Shown in pieces: positions 1 through 5,279 of a stretch of DNA of 5,279 nt. Positions within the stretch are counted from its first letter, which is position 1; every line of letters starts with the position of its first letter. Position numbers and translations under genes: made by a program. The notes below the pieces were generated by a model. It saw only the letters and a list, made by a program, of their open reading frames with translations, was not told the DNA's origin and did not search any database. The stretch comes from a bacterium (lineage in GTDB: Bacteria > Bdellovibrionota > Bdellovibrionia > Bdellovibrionales > UBA1609), in the NCBI GenBank assembly GCA_021784635.1, contig JAJYHS010000081.1, positions 1 through 5,279 on the forward strand. Direction: 5' to 3'.

Positions 1-1
1 T

Positions 2-445
2 CAGGTCCCCATTCTGGTGGCGGATGACGATCTCGATGACTGCCAAATGATTGAAGATGCGTTTCGAGAAAGCCATCTTTTAAATCAACTTCATTTTGTT
101 CACGATGGCGAAGATTTGATTCAATATCTGCATCGAATCGGCAAATTCGAGAAAAATAGCAATGAACCATTGCCTGGTTTGATTTTGTTGGATCTCAATA
201 TGCCTAAAAAAGACGGCCGCGAAGCGCTGAAAGAGATAAAATCAGACTCAAAACTCCGCCAAATTCCGGTTGTTGTGCTGACGACCTCAAAAGCCGAAGA
301 AGATATTTACCGTACCTACGATTTGGGAGTGAATTCTTACATCACTAAGCCGGTTTCATTTTTGTCACTTGTTCAAGTCACGAAAGATTTGGGCCGGTAT
401 TGGTTTGAAATTGTCGAGCTGCCCGACACTAAGAAAAGATCCTAA
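2..445 (+). CDS. Rcp1-type single-domain response regulator (5' end outside window)
   Basis: This is a CheY-like receiver protein that accepts phosphate from a histidine kinase and acts in the cytoplasm. The frame is open to the left edge. The GTG at 17 is a valine inside the first beta strand, because the codons before it read QVPIL and continue into VADDDLDD, so the true start lies upstream. The acidic cluster (ADDD) follows at once. The phospho-acceptor Asp is the D of LLDLNMPKKDG (191-193), the switch Thr is in VVLTTS, and the conserved Lys is in ITKP (347-349). The insertion before LPGLILLDL and the tail with LGRYWFEIVELP are typical of the Rcp1 group, which usually serves phytochrome-like or hybrid kinases. 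No output domain follows; about 30 residues after the conserved Lys the protein ends. It lies 2 bases before the kinase gene, so the two are probably co-transcribed. Confidence 0.93.
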   Translation, partial: QVPILVADDDLDDCQMIEDAFRESHLLNQLHFVHDGEDLIQYLHRIGKFEKNSNEPLPGLILLDLNMPKKDGREALKEIKSDSKLRQIPVVVLTTSKAEEDIYRTYDLGVNSYITKPVSFLSLVQVTKDLGRYWFEIVELPDTKKRS

Positions 446-447
446 CC

Positions 448-1578
448 GTGAAACCAAACGAATTTCAAATTCTCTTAATCGACGACGATGAAGATGATTT
501 CGTCCATATACGGAGTCTTTTGTCTGAACTGACGCACAGTCATTATAAAATCACTTGGAAGCCCTCTTTTAGCGAGGGGCTCGAAGCCTTGATTCGCAAC
601 GAAGAACTAAATGTTTTTGATGCGTGTCTACTCGATTACCGCTTGGGCGAACACACAGGGCTTGATATTTTAAACGAAGTGCGGGATTTGAAATCCACGT
701 GTCCCATCATTTTTCTCACGAGTTATGGTGATTTCGATCTCGATCTAAAAGCGATGGAAACGGGCGCCTCCGATTACTTGCTTAAAGGTTCACTGACTCC
801 TCAGCTTATTGAGCGCTCCATACGCTATTCGATGAAACACGCTTCAGATTTAAAAGAGCTTCGTGAAAACCGCGCACAAATTTTGCAGCAAGACCGCCTC
901 GCATCGCTTGGTCTGCTAGCTTCAAGTTTAGCCCATGAAATCGGCACGCCGCTTGGAATTATTCGAAGTCGCGCCGAATTTGCCGAAAAAAAGGCGCTGG
1001 ATAACGAGAGTTTAAAAGGCGACATGGGCGTTATTATTACGCAAATCGACCGCATTTCGAAGCTGGTAAATTCGCTACTACACTTGAGCCGAGGAGGTTT
1101 GTCCGATCACGCATCGGCGATCGATCTCAATCAAGTCATTGACGACGTTTTGACTCTCATCGAACCGGAGTTGAATCGTAAGTCCATTACGCTCGATCGC
1201 AAATGCGCTCCGGGAATACTGGTCAAGGCCGAGAGAGGGCCTTTGGGCCAGGTTTTTCTCAATCTTGTGGTCAATGCCATACATGCAATCGAAGAAGCGA
1301 TTAAAGACGGCACGACGAAGGACCATTGCGTCGAATTTCATGTCGAAATTGTCGATGAGCATGTCATTGTAACGGTTAGCGACACAGGATGTGGTATTAG
1401 CGAAAAAAATATCTCGCAAATTTTCAAACCATTTTTTACAACTAAAGATGTGGGTGTAGGCACGGGGCTCGGACTTGCCACTTCTTACAAACTTGTTCAA
1501 TCCTGGGGCGGGACCATTTCAGTCAAAAGCAAGGAAGGCAAAGGCGCGAAATTCACCATTACACTTTTAAAAAAGTGA
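448..1578 (+). CDS. Receiver-histidine kinase fusion (N-terminal REC, HisKA, HATPase_c)
   Basis: Cytoplasmic kinase of 376 residues. Residues 7-125 are a receiver: acidic residues D12-D14, phospho-acceptor D63 in LLDYRL, T91, and K113 in LLKGS. A likely helical linker (about 128-155) leads to the dimerisation/phosphorylation domain with H163 in LAHEIGTPLG. The ATPase domain has the N box (N272 and N276 in LNLVVNAIHA), G1 box DTGCGI (312-317), F box FKPFFTTK (326-333) and G2 box GTGLGL (338-343). All catalytic motifs look intact. There is no signal peptide, membrane segment or PAS/GAF sensor, so the input is most likely phosphorylation of its own receiver or a partner protein. The GTG start is chosen because it lies 2 bases after the preceding stop and just ahead of the first receiver strand. 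I see no convincing Shine-Dalgarno, which points to coupling with the gene upstream. Its true partners are inferred only from adjacency. Confidence 0.95.
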   Translation: MKPNEFQILLIDDDEDDFVHIRSLLSELTHSHYKITWKPSFSEGLEALIRNEELNVFDACLLDYRLGEHTGLDILNEVRDLKSTCPIIFLTSYGDFDLDLKAMETGASDYLLKGSLTPQLIERSIRYSMKHASDLKELRENRAQILQQDRLASLGLLASSLAHEIGTPLGIIRSRAEFAEKKALDNESLKGDMGVIITQIDRISKLVNSLLHLSRGGLSDHASAIDLNQVIDDVLTLIEPELNRKSITLDRKCAPGILVKAERGPLGQVFLNLVVNAIHAIEEAIKDGTTKDHCVEFHVEIVDEHVIVTVSDTGCGISEKNISQIFKPFFTTKDVGVGTGLGLATSYKLVQSWGGTISVKSKEGKGAKFTITLLKK

Positions 1579-1590
1579 GGGCGTGACGAA

Positions 1591-2016
1591 ATGGACGAAG
1601 CAAAAGATAGCGTCAAAAAGAATAGACGCACTATTCTTGTGGTCGACGACGAAGAAGATTACCGCCTGACTCTTGAACGGCGACTTTTTCAATGTGGCTA
1701 CGACGTCGTTACCGCCGCCAATGGCAAACACGCTATTCAAAAAATTCAAAGCGGAAAGCAATTTAACCTTATTTTGTGCGACTTAAAAATGCCACTGGTG
1801 TCGGGGCCGGATTTTTTAAAAGTTTTGCGCAAGGCGGGCATTCAAGTGCCGGTCATTGTAATTACCGGCCACCCTGAAAAAGAAAGCGTGCAGAGCGCGG
1901 CGCAGTTCGGCGTATCTGCCGTTCTATTAAAACCGTTCAAACCTAACGATTTGATGAAAAAAATCGAAGAGGTTTTAGCGGCGCATGATTCGAATGCCAC
2001 CGCCTCGACCAACTAA
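1591..2016 (+). CDS. Single-domain response regulator (CheY/Spo0F-like receiver)
   Basis: A 141-residue stand-alone receiver. After a charged N-terminal extension of about 12 residues come strand 1 and the acidic pair D19-D20 (ILVVDDEEDY), phospho-acceptor D64 in LILCDLKMP, T92 in VIVITGHPEK, and K114 in VLLKPF. The C-terminal tail (HDSNATASTN) is short and polar and is not an output domain. The sequence is closer to classical CheY/NtrC-type receivers than to the Rcp1 type at the left edge, so the two regulators of the cluster are not recent duplicates. The ATG lies 12 bases after the kinase stop, with GAGG at 1577-1580 as a possible ribosome-binding site overlapping that stop. It is the likely phosphate target of the kinase before it, or an intermediate in a relay. 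Its stop overlaps that of the opposing stress-protein gene. Confidence 0.94.
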   Translation: MDEAKDSVKKNRRTILVVDDEEDYRLTLERRLFQCGYDVVTAANGKHAIQKIQSGKQFNLILCDLKMPLVSGPDFLKVLRKAGIQVPVIVITGHPEKESVQSAAQFGVSAVLLKPFKPNDLMKKIEEVLAAHDSNATASTN

Positions 2017-2921
2017 ATTTTAATTGTCGGCGGTACAACCATAACGGGCACGGCTGACGATAAGATTGCGGACCGTGCCGCACTCCCAAAAAACGCCGTC
2101 AGAAGGCGATTGCGCCCTCGTGTCCCGGTTATCAGTAAATCACAAATTTTCGAAGCTGCCGGTAATTCGTCGACCGCGAGGCCGCGGCGAATTTCATAGG
2201 TGACATTCACGCCATTTTTTTTTGTTTGCTCCACTTTTTTTTCGAAATCGCGCTCCACTTGTTCTCTTAATTGTTTTTCCCTTAAATCAAAATCATAGGG
2301 GGCAACACCCGTGTCGAGAATGGTTTCTTGAATCGATCTCAACTCATCCCCCAAACAAAATAAAAATCGAACTTCGAGACCTAAATTTTTTGCCAGTTGG
2401 ACAGCATACTGTTCAGCCATTTGTGCAGACTCGCCAAAATCTGTTGCTACAACGATTTTTGGACGTTCCGGTAATCGGCCATTATTTTGCACGTTCGGCC
2501 CCACTACCACGACCGGTCGCGAAGAGTGGCGAATCACGTCTTCGGCAATGCTACCCTCCCAAATGTGTTCAAATCCAGTTCGGCCCCTTGTGCCGATGAC
2601 GATAAGTTCAACTTGTGGTTCAGCGTTCGCGACACGCACAATTTCGTCTGCGGGCGGCCCAAATCGCACAATAATTTCCGGTTGAACTTGAAATTTAGAC
2701 AATCGGGCTTCGACCTGCGCCCGGCGCGCCGAAATGACATTCTCAGGCTGACTTACATCAAGATCGCGCATCGCCGTAACGGATATGTACCCGATCGGAA
2801 CATCAAACAACCGCGAAAATGACTGCGCACAGGTTTCAACCTGTTCAACAATTTTCATTGCCGGACATGACGAATCCGATAAGTCATTGGCCAGCAGAAT
2901 ACGTTTTTCGTTTGTGAGCAT
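2013..2921 (-). CDS. Tandem universal stress protein (two UspA domains)
   Basis: A 302-residue cytoplasmic protein with two Usp domains in tandem. Domain 1 (about 5-142) starts with the strand KRILLANDLSDSS and carries the nucleotide-binding motif G-x2-G-x9-G-S at G110, G113, G123, S124, ending in PVVVVGP. Domain 2 (about 153-298) starts KIVVATDFGESA and has the same motif at G266, G269, G279, S280, ending in PVMVVPP. Both motifs are intact, so both halves could bind ATP; tandem Usp proteins are linked to stress survival and energy limitation, but the exact role is not readable here. The ATG is supported by a strong Shine-Dalgarno (GGGAGG) 6 bases upstream. The coding strand has runs of nine and eight A (window 2215-2223 and 2235-2242) in the charged region of domain 2. 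The gene is convergent with the response regulator and overlaps its stop by 4 bases. Confidence 0.93.
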   Translation of the reverse strand: MLTNEKRILLANDLSDSSCPAMKIVEQVETCAQSFSRLFDVPIGYISVTAMRDLDVSQPENVISARRAQVEARLSKFQVQPEIIVRFGPPADEIVRVANAEPQVELIVIGTRGRTGFEHIWEGSIAEDVIRHSSRPVVVVGPNVQNNGRLPERPKIVVATDFGESAQMAEQYAVQLAKNLGLEVRFLFCLGDELRSIQETILDTGVAPYDFDLREKQLREQVERDFEKKVEQTKKNGVNVTYEIRRGLAVDELPAASKICDLLITGTRGRNRLLTAFFGSAARSAILSSAVPVMVVPPTIKI

Positions 2922-2927
2922 AGTTCG

Positions 2928-2933
2928 CCTCCC
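2928..2933 (-). promoter_or_regulatory. Ribosome-binding site of the stress-protein gene
   Basis: On the minus strand this reads GGGAGG, 6 bases before the ATG at 2921. It is a near-consensus Shine-Dalgarno and fixes the start of the tandem Usp gene. Confidence 0.8.
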
Positions 2934-3060
2934 GCATCATTTGTATCACTATTATCGTTTGTTGTCGGCTCGCCTCGCCTTTCGTTGAGAGTATTACAAT
3001 TTCATGACTTGTTCGAAACAAAAAATAGATCGAAAATGAATGAGAATATTTGACCTTTGA

Positions 3061-3066
3061 AAGGAG
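3061..3066 (+). promoter_or_regulatory. Ribosome-binding site of the 97-residue gene
   Basis: AAGGAG lies 5 bases before the ATG at 3072. It decides in favour of that ATG over the in-frame TTG at 3057, which lies upstream of this motif and has no such site of its own. Confidence 0.8.
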
Positions 3067-3071
3067 CCAAA

Positions 3072-3365
3072 ATGGCAGCGTCTGACGAAACTATAAAAGG
3101 GATCTACGAGTTTCTAAAGCATACCCCCGAAGGCAGCGTGCAAAAAATGCTTTGCACAGGCGACCTCACTGACGCACATTTTCGTCTTTTGATGAAATTG
3201 GTTAAAGGGGGTCCGGACTCTGATTTTATCGAGGCTTATCACAACAATAGCATGGCAAAATTAAGGTTAAATCCTAAAGAAGCACCCCTGCGCGACACGT
3301 TTTGGAATATTGTACGCGCCCGTCTCGTCGCCACAGGGCTTTTGCCTGCGGACCAAGCGGCATAA
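3072..3365 (+). CDS. Unrecognised small protein, 97 residues
   Basis: I do not recognise this family. The start is ATG 3072 because AAGGAG sits 5 bases upstream; an in-frame TTG at 3057 would add only five residues. The product looks soluble: no signal peptide, no membrane segment, one cysteine (C28). It appears mostly helical, with a segment around 34-46 (DAHFRLLMKLVKG), a glycine/proline break (GGPDSD, 46-51), and a second half with DTFWNIVRARLVATGLLP (75-92). It is rich in charged residues of both signs. The good ribosome-binding site and its own place at the head of a rightward gene group make it a likely real gene. It lies 45 bases before the glycosyltransferase start, separated by a strong hairpin, so a functional link with LPS synthesis is possible but unproven. 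Confidence 0.75.
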   Translation: MAASDETIKGIYEFLKHTPEGSVQKMLCTGDLTDAHFRLLMKLVKGGPDSDFIEAYHNNSMAKLRLNPKEAPLRDTFWNIVRARLVATGLLPADQAA

Positions 3366-3370
3366 AAATC

Positions 3371-3405
3371 GGTGCAGTTTTTTGCCAACAGTGGCAAACT
3401 GCACC
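3371..3405. terminator. Strong hairpin between the small gene and the glycosyltransferase
   Basis: The arms are GGTGCAGTTT plus GCCA (3371-3380, 3384-3387) and TGGCAAACTGCACC (3392-3405). They make 14 perfect pairs with one TTT bulge (3381-3383) and an ACAG loop. On the plus strand the stem is followed by CCTTAATG, which is not a U-tract. On the minus strand it is followed by GATTTTTATG, as in an intrinsic terminator for leftward transcription. It could stop antisense transcription, act as a partial terminator or 3'-end stabiliser for the small gene, or control translation of the next gene. The structure itself is seen directly; the role is inferred. Confidence 0.6.
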
Positions 3406-3410
3406 CCTTA

Positions 3411-4460
3411 ATGCCTGAAAAAATTTTGGTTATTCGTTTTTCAAGTTTTGGCGACATAATGCAATGTTTGCCAGCCGTAGGCGCGTTGCGTATGCGGAAT
3501 GAACACGCGCACGTTCATTTTGCGACGCGAACCGATTTTGTCGAAGTGGTCCAAGCATATCGAATTTCGCAAGATCAAACGTCTGCCCCTCAAGCACCCA
3601 TAAACTGTGTTTGGGCGCTCGACCGCAAAAGCGGCGTGCGCGGTCTATTTCGATTGATCCTCAACTTACGACGTGAGCGCTATACACACATTTATGACGC
3701 TCACTCGAATTTGCGATCATTTTTAATAACTTCAGCTTTACGCTTGAGCTGCAAATTTAATTTGGCACGACGACCAAAACGCCGAATCAAGCGCCTGCTG
3801 CTTTTTTTGTTTCGTATCAATCTGTTTTCAAAGCCATTTCGCGGCGTAGACTCGTATCTTGAGCCACTTCACGAATGGCTTGGAGATCCCGGTATAACCG
3901 GTAAATTTCACTCGAGTTTTGATTGTTCAACAGTGACTTTTGCAACAGTTCGTCAGCGCCTACCAAATGATATCAATCAGTGGGTCGCGATCGTGCCTGG
4001 CGCCGCCTGGCCGCTAAAAGAATGGCCAAAAGTCCATTGGCAAACCCTTATTCAATCCCTGGGCAGCCCAGTTCTCGTGCTTGGCGGAAAAGACGACGAG
4101 ATATGCAAAAATCTAGTTGCTCCTTCGGATGCCATTCGCAATTTAGCTGGCGAGCTAACCTGGCTACAATGCTTGTCAATTATAAAGATAGTTAAAGCTA
4201 TCGTCGCAGGTGATACGGGGCTTATGCATGCGGCGGATTTACTCGCACGCCCAACCGTTGCGCTCATCGGACCGACGGCGTTTGGCTTTCCCAAACAGCC
4301 GACATCGCGGGTGCTGGAAGTCCCCCTAAAATGCCGTCCGTGCACTAAAGACGGACGCGGCCGCTGTCGCAACAAAGTATATAAAGCGTGTATGACCGGT
4401 ATCGATCCCCACCGCGTGGCCAAAACCATACATGAAGTGAACGACCATGCGGTTATTTGA
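3411..4460 (+). CDS. GT9-family glycosyltransferase, heptosyltransferase-like (LPS core)
   Basis: A 349-residue GT-B glycosyltransferase of the ADP-heptose:LPS heptosyltransferase family (WaaC/WaaF/WaaQ). It adds a sugar, probably heptose, to the LPS inner core at the cytoplasmic face of the inner membrane. The N-terminal domain opens with KILVIRFSSFGD; D15 matches the catalytic Asp13 of E. coli WaaC, followed by a YDAHSNLRS motif (95-103). The C-terminal domain has VPGAAWPLKEWP (194-206, K203 probably the donor-phosphate Lys), LVLGGKDDE, and GDTGLMHAADLLARPTVALIG (267-287), with D268 and H273 in donor-binding positions. A cysteine group C308, C311, C319, C327 follows. ATG 3411 is preferred to GTG 3372 because it starts just before strand 1 and the GTG lies in the hairpin; I see no Shine-Dalgarno for either. 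Which heptose it adds cannot be told from sequence. It overlaps waaA by 14 bases. Confidence 0.9.
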   Translation: MPEKILVIRFSSFGDIMQCLPAVGALRMRNEHAHVHFATRTDFVEVVQAYRISQDQTSAPQAPINCVWALDRKSGVRGLFRLILNLRRERYTHIYDAHSNLRSFLITSALRLSCKFNLARRPKRRIKRLLLFLFRINLFSKPFRGVDSYLEPLHEWLGDPGITGKFHSSFDCSTVTFATVRQRLPNDINQWVAIVPGAAWPLKEWPKVHWQTLIQSLGSPVLVLGGKDDEICKNLVAPSDAIRNLAGELTWLQCLSIIKIVKAIVAGDTGLMHAADLLARPTVALIGPTAFGFPKQPTSRVLEVPLKCRPCTKDGRGRCRNKVYKACMTGIDPHRVAKTIHEVNDHAVI

Positions 4461-5279
4461 AACTGTTTTTTTCATGCTTTATCGTTTTTTGTTTTGGCCG
4501 TTTGCCATCATGGGCATTTGGCTCGCGAAGAAATATAATGCAAAACTTCAAAAATTTTACGAACAAAGACGTCTACTTCGGCCGCGCGATTCTATAAGTC
4601 TTGCATTTCCCAAACCGCCAATTTGGATTCACGCTGCTTCCGGGGAATTCGAATACGCCAAACCTGTCATCCGACGAATTAAAGACGAAAATCCATCACA
4701 ACCGGTTTTCGTTACGTATTTTTCGCCATCTTACGCCGAATCAATTACTAAAACACCAGGTGTAGATGGCTCGTCGCCTTTGCCGTTTGATTTACCAGGA
4801 CCTGTGCGCTCGTTTTTGGACCGGCTGAAACCCGCGGCACTGCTCATCGCTCGAACCGACGTATGGCCAGAAATAGTCACGCAAACGACTTCAAGAAACA
4901 TCCCCTCTTTGCTGTTTTCGGCGACGCTGAAGCCCCATTCTCAACCACGTGCTTTGTACGACAAATGGATTTATTCAAAACTCTCACAAATTTATGTCCT
5001 ATCACAAAAGGACGAACAACAGTCGTTGAGAGCGGGCATCCGCAATGTCGAAGTACATGGTGATACGCGTTTTGACCAAGTTATTTATCGGCTGGAACAT
5101 CCGAAACCTATCGCGTCTTTTGCGCGCGATGAACGACCCGTACTGATCGCGGGTTCAACCGAGCCAGACGATGAGGAGATTTTTTTAACGGCTGTCCAAT
5201 CTCTGTTGAAAGAAAATAAATTACGGCTCATAGTCGCACCTCACGAACTCAATCGGCTCGACCCGATCTGCGCGCATTT
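4447..5279 (+). CDS. waaA: Kdo transferase WaaA (3' end outside window)
   Basis: The first 277 residues of 3-deoxy-D-manno-octulosonate (Kdo) transferase, which attaches Kdo from CMP-Kdo to the lipid A precursor at the inner membrane. The frame is open from ATG 4447 to the right edge; E. coli WaaA is about 425 residues, so about a third is missing. Residues 7-26 (VFFMLYRFLFWPFAIMGIWL) form the expected N-terminal membrane anchor. WIHAASGEFEYAKP (60-73) holds the probable catalytic Glu, E67. RTDVWPE (136-142) sits where many members have ETELWP. VHGDTRFDQV (203-212) matches the xGNxKFD block, AGSTEPDDEEI (235-245) the AGSTHxGEE block, and VAPHELNR (263-270) the VPRHxER block. The gene overlaps the glycosyltransferase end by 14 bases, so translational coupling is likely. 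The family call is firm; the motif variants suggest a divergent branch. Confidence 0.9.
   Translation, partial: MRLFETVFFMLYRFLFWPFAIMGIWLAKKYNAKLQKFYEQRRLLRPRDSISLAFPKPPIWIHAASGEFEYAKPVIRRIKDENPSQPVFVTYFSPSYAESITKTPGVDGSSPLPFDLPGPVRSFLDRLKPAALLIARTDVWPEIVTQTTSRNIPSLLFSATLKPHSQPRALYDKWIYSKLSQIYVLSQKDEQQSLRAGIRNVEVHGDTRFDQVIYRLEHPKPIASFARDERPVLIAGSTEPDDEEIFLTAVQSLLKENKLRLIVAPHELNRLDPICAH

Larger units (their letters stand above)
2922..3071. promoter_or_regulatory. Divergent intergenic region, likely two promoters
   Basis: These 150 bases separate the leftward stress-protein gene from the rightward 97-residue gene, so both promoters should lie here. I see no consensus promoter on either strand. 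A weak rightward candidate is TTGTTC (3009-3014) with GAAAAT (3032-3037) at 17-base spacing. A weak leftward candidate is an AT-rich GATAAT-like stretch around 2950. A 13-base inverted repeat, TTGTT-CGA-AACAA, spans 3009-3021 and overlaps the rightward -35 candidate, which would suit an operator. The role as a promoter region is inferred from gene orientation more than from motifs. Confidence 0.45.

Noticed and set aside
1078..1500. Open frame of 140 codons on the minus strand inside the kinase gene
   Set aside because: It lies wholly opposite the conserved HisKA/HATPase coding sequence, shows no recognisable protein motif and has no supported start.
2222..2822. Plus-strand open frames opposite the stress-protein gene
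   Set aside because: The minus-strand frame has both Usp motifs and a strong ribosome-binding site; the opposing frames have low-complexity, motif-free translations.
3889..3901. Inverted repeat CCGGT-ATA-ACCGG
   Set aside because: Short and inside the glycosyltransferase coding region, far from any promoter; likely chance.
4143..4202. Short inverted repeats (TTAGCT-GGCG-AGCTAA and GATAG-TTAAAG-CTATC)
   Set aside because: They are five- to six-base arms within coding sequence, with no conserved context; expected by chance.
4052..4429. Minus-strand open frame opposite the glycosyltransferase gene
   Set aside because: It mirrors the conserved donor-binding region of the GT9 protein and has no independent support.
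4863..5063. Short plus-strand open frame with ATG at 4863
   Set aside because: It is an out-of-frame shadow of waaA, whose real frame is open from 4447 to the right edge.
1..5279. CRISPR array, tRNA/rRNA gene, insertion sequence or toxin-antitoxin pair
   Set aside because: I saw no regularly spaced repeats, RNA-gene landmarks, transposase motifs or terminal repeats, and the small gene at 3072 has no toxin-like partner.

Overview
The window reads as ordinary chromosome of a Gram-negative bacterium with moderate GC content (somewhat under 50% by eye). Two lipopolysaccharide (LPS) inner-core glycosyltransferase genes on the right show an outer membrane. The style of the signalling proteins (stand-alone receivers, a kinase with the phosphorylation motif HEIGTP) and the variant Kdo-transferase motifs would suit the Bdellovibrio/Oligoflexia or wider delta-proteobacterial area. 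That placement is an inference only; no marker gene settles it.

Left third (1-2016, + strand): a compact phosphorelay cluster. It begins with the 3' part of an Rcp1-type single-domain response regulator whose true start lies outside the window. Two bases later comes a protein with an N-terminal receiver fused to a HisKA/HATPase kinase, with no sensor or membrane domain. Twelve bases after that comes a second stand-alone receiver. All three receivers keep their phospho-acceptor Asp and Lys. None of the three proteins has a DNA-binding or enzymatic output domain, so the module probably passes phosphate to, or receives it from, partners outside the window.

Middle (2013-2921, - strand): a tandem UspA-type universal stress protein with two intact nucleotide-binding motifs. 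It is convergent with the last response regulator and overlaps its stop by 4 bases. A roughly 150-base divergent spacer (2922-3071) separates it from the rightward genes. This spacer holds a good ribosome-binding site for each side and a small inverted repeat.

Right part (3072-5279, + strand): a 97-residue protein I do not recognise, then a strong hairpin (3371-3405), then a GT9-family (heptosyltransferase-like) LPS glycosyltransferase. Its last 14 bases overlap the start of waaA (Kdo transferase), which runs off the right edge. The last two form a translationally coupled LPS core pair.

I do not see a dramatic new system. The points most worth a second look are the output-less receiver/kinase/receiver relay, the hairpin directly before the glycosyltransferase start (its U-tract lies on the opposite strand), and the unrecognised 97-residue protein in front of the LPS genes.
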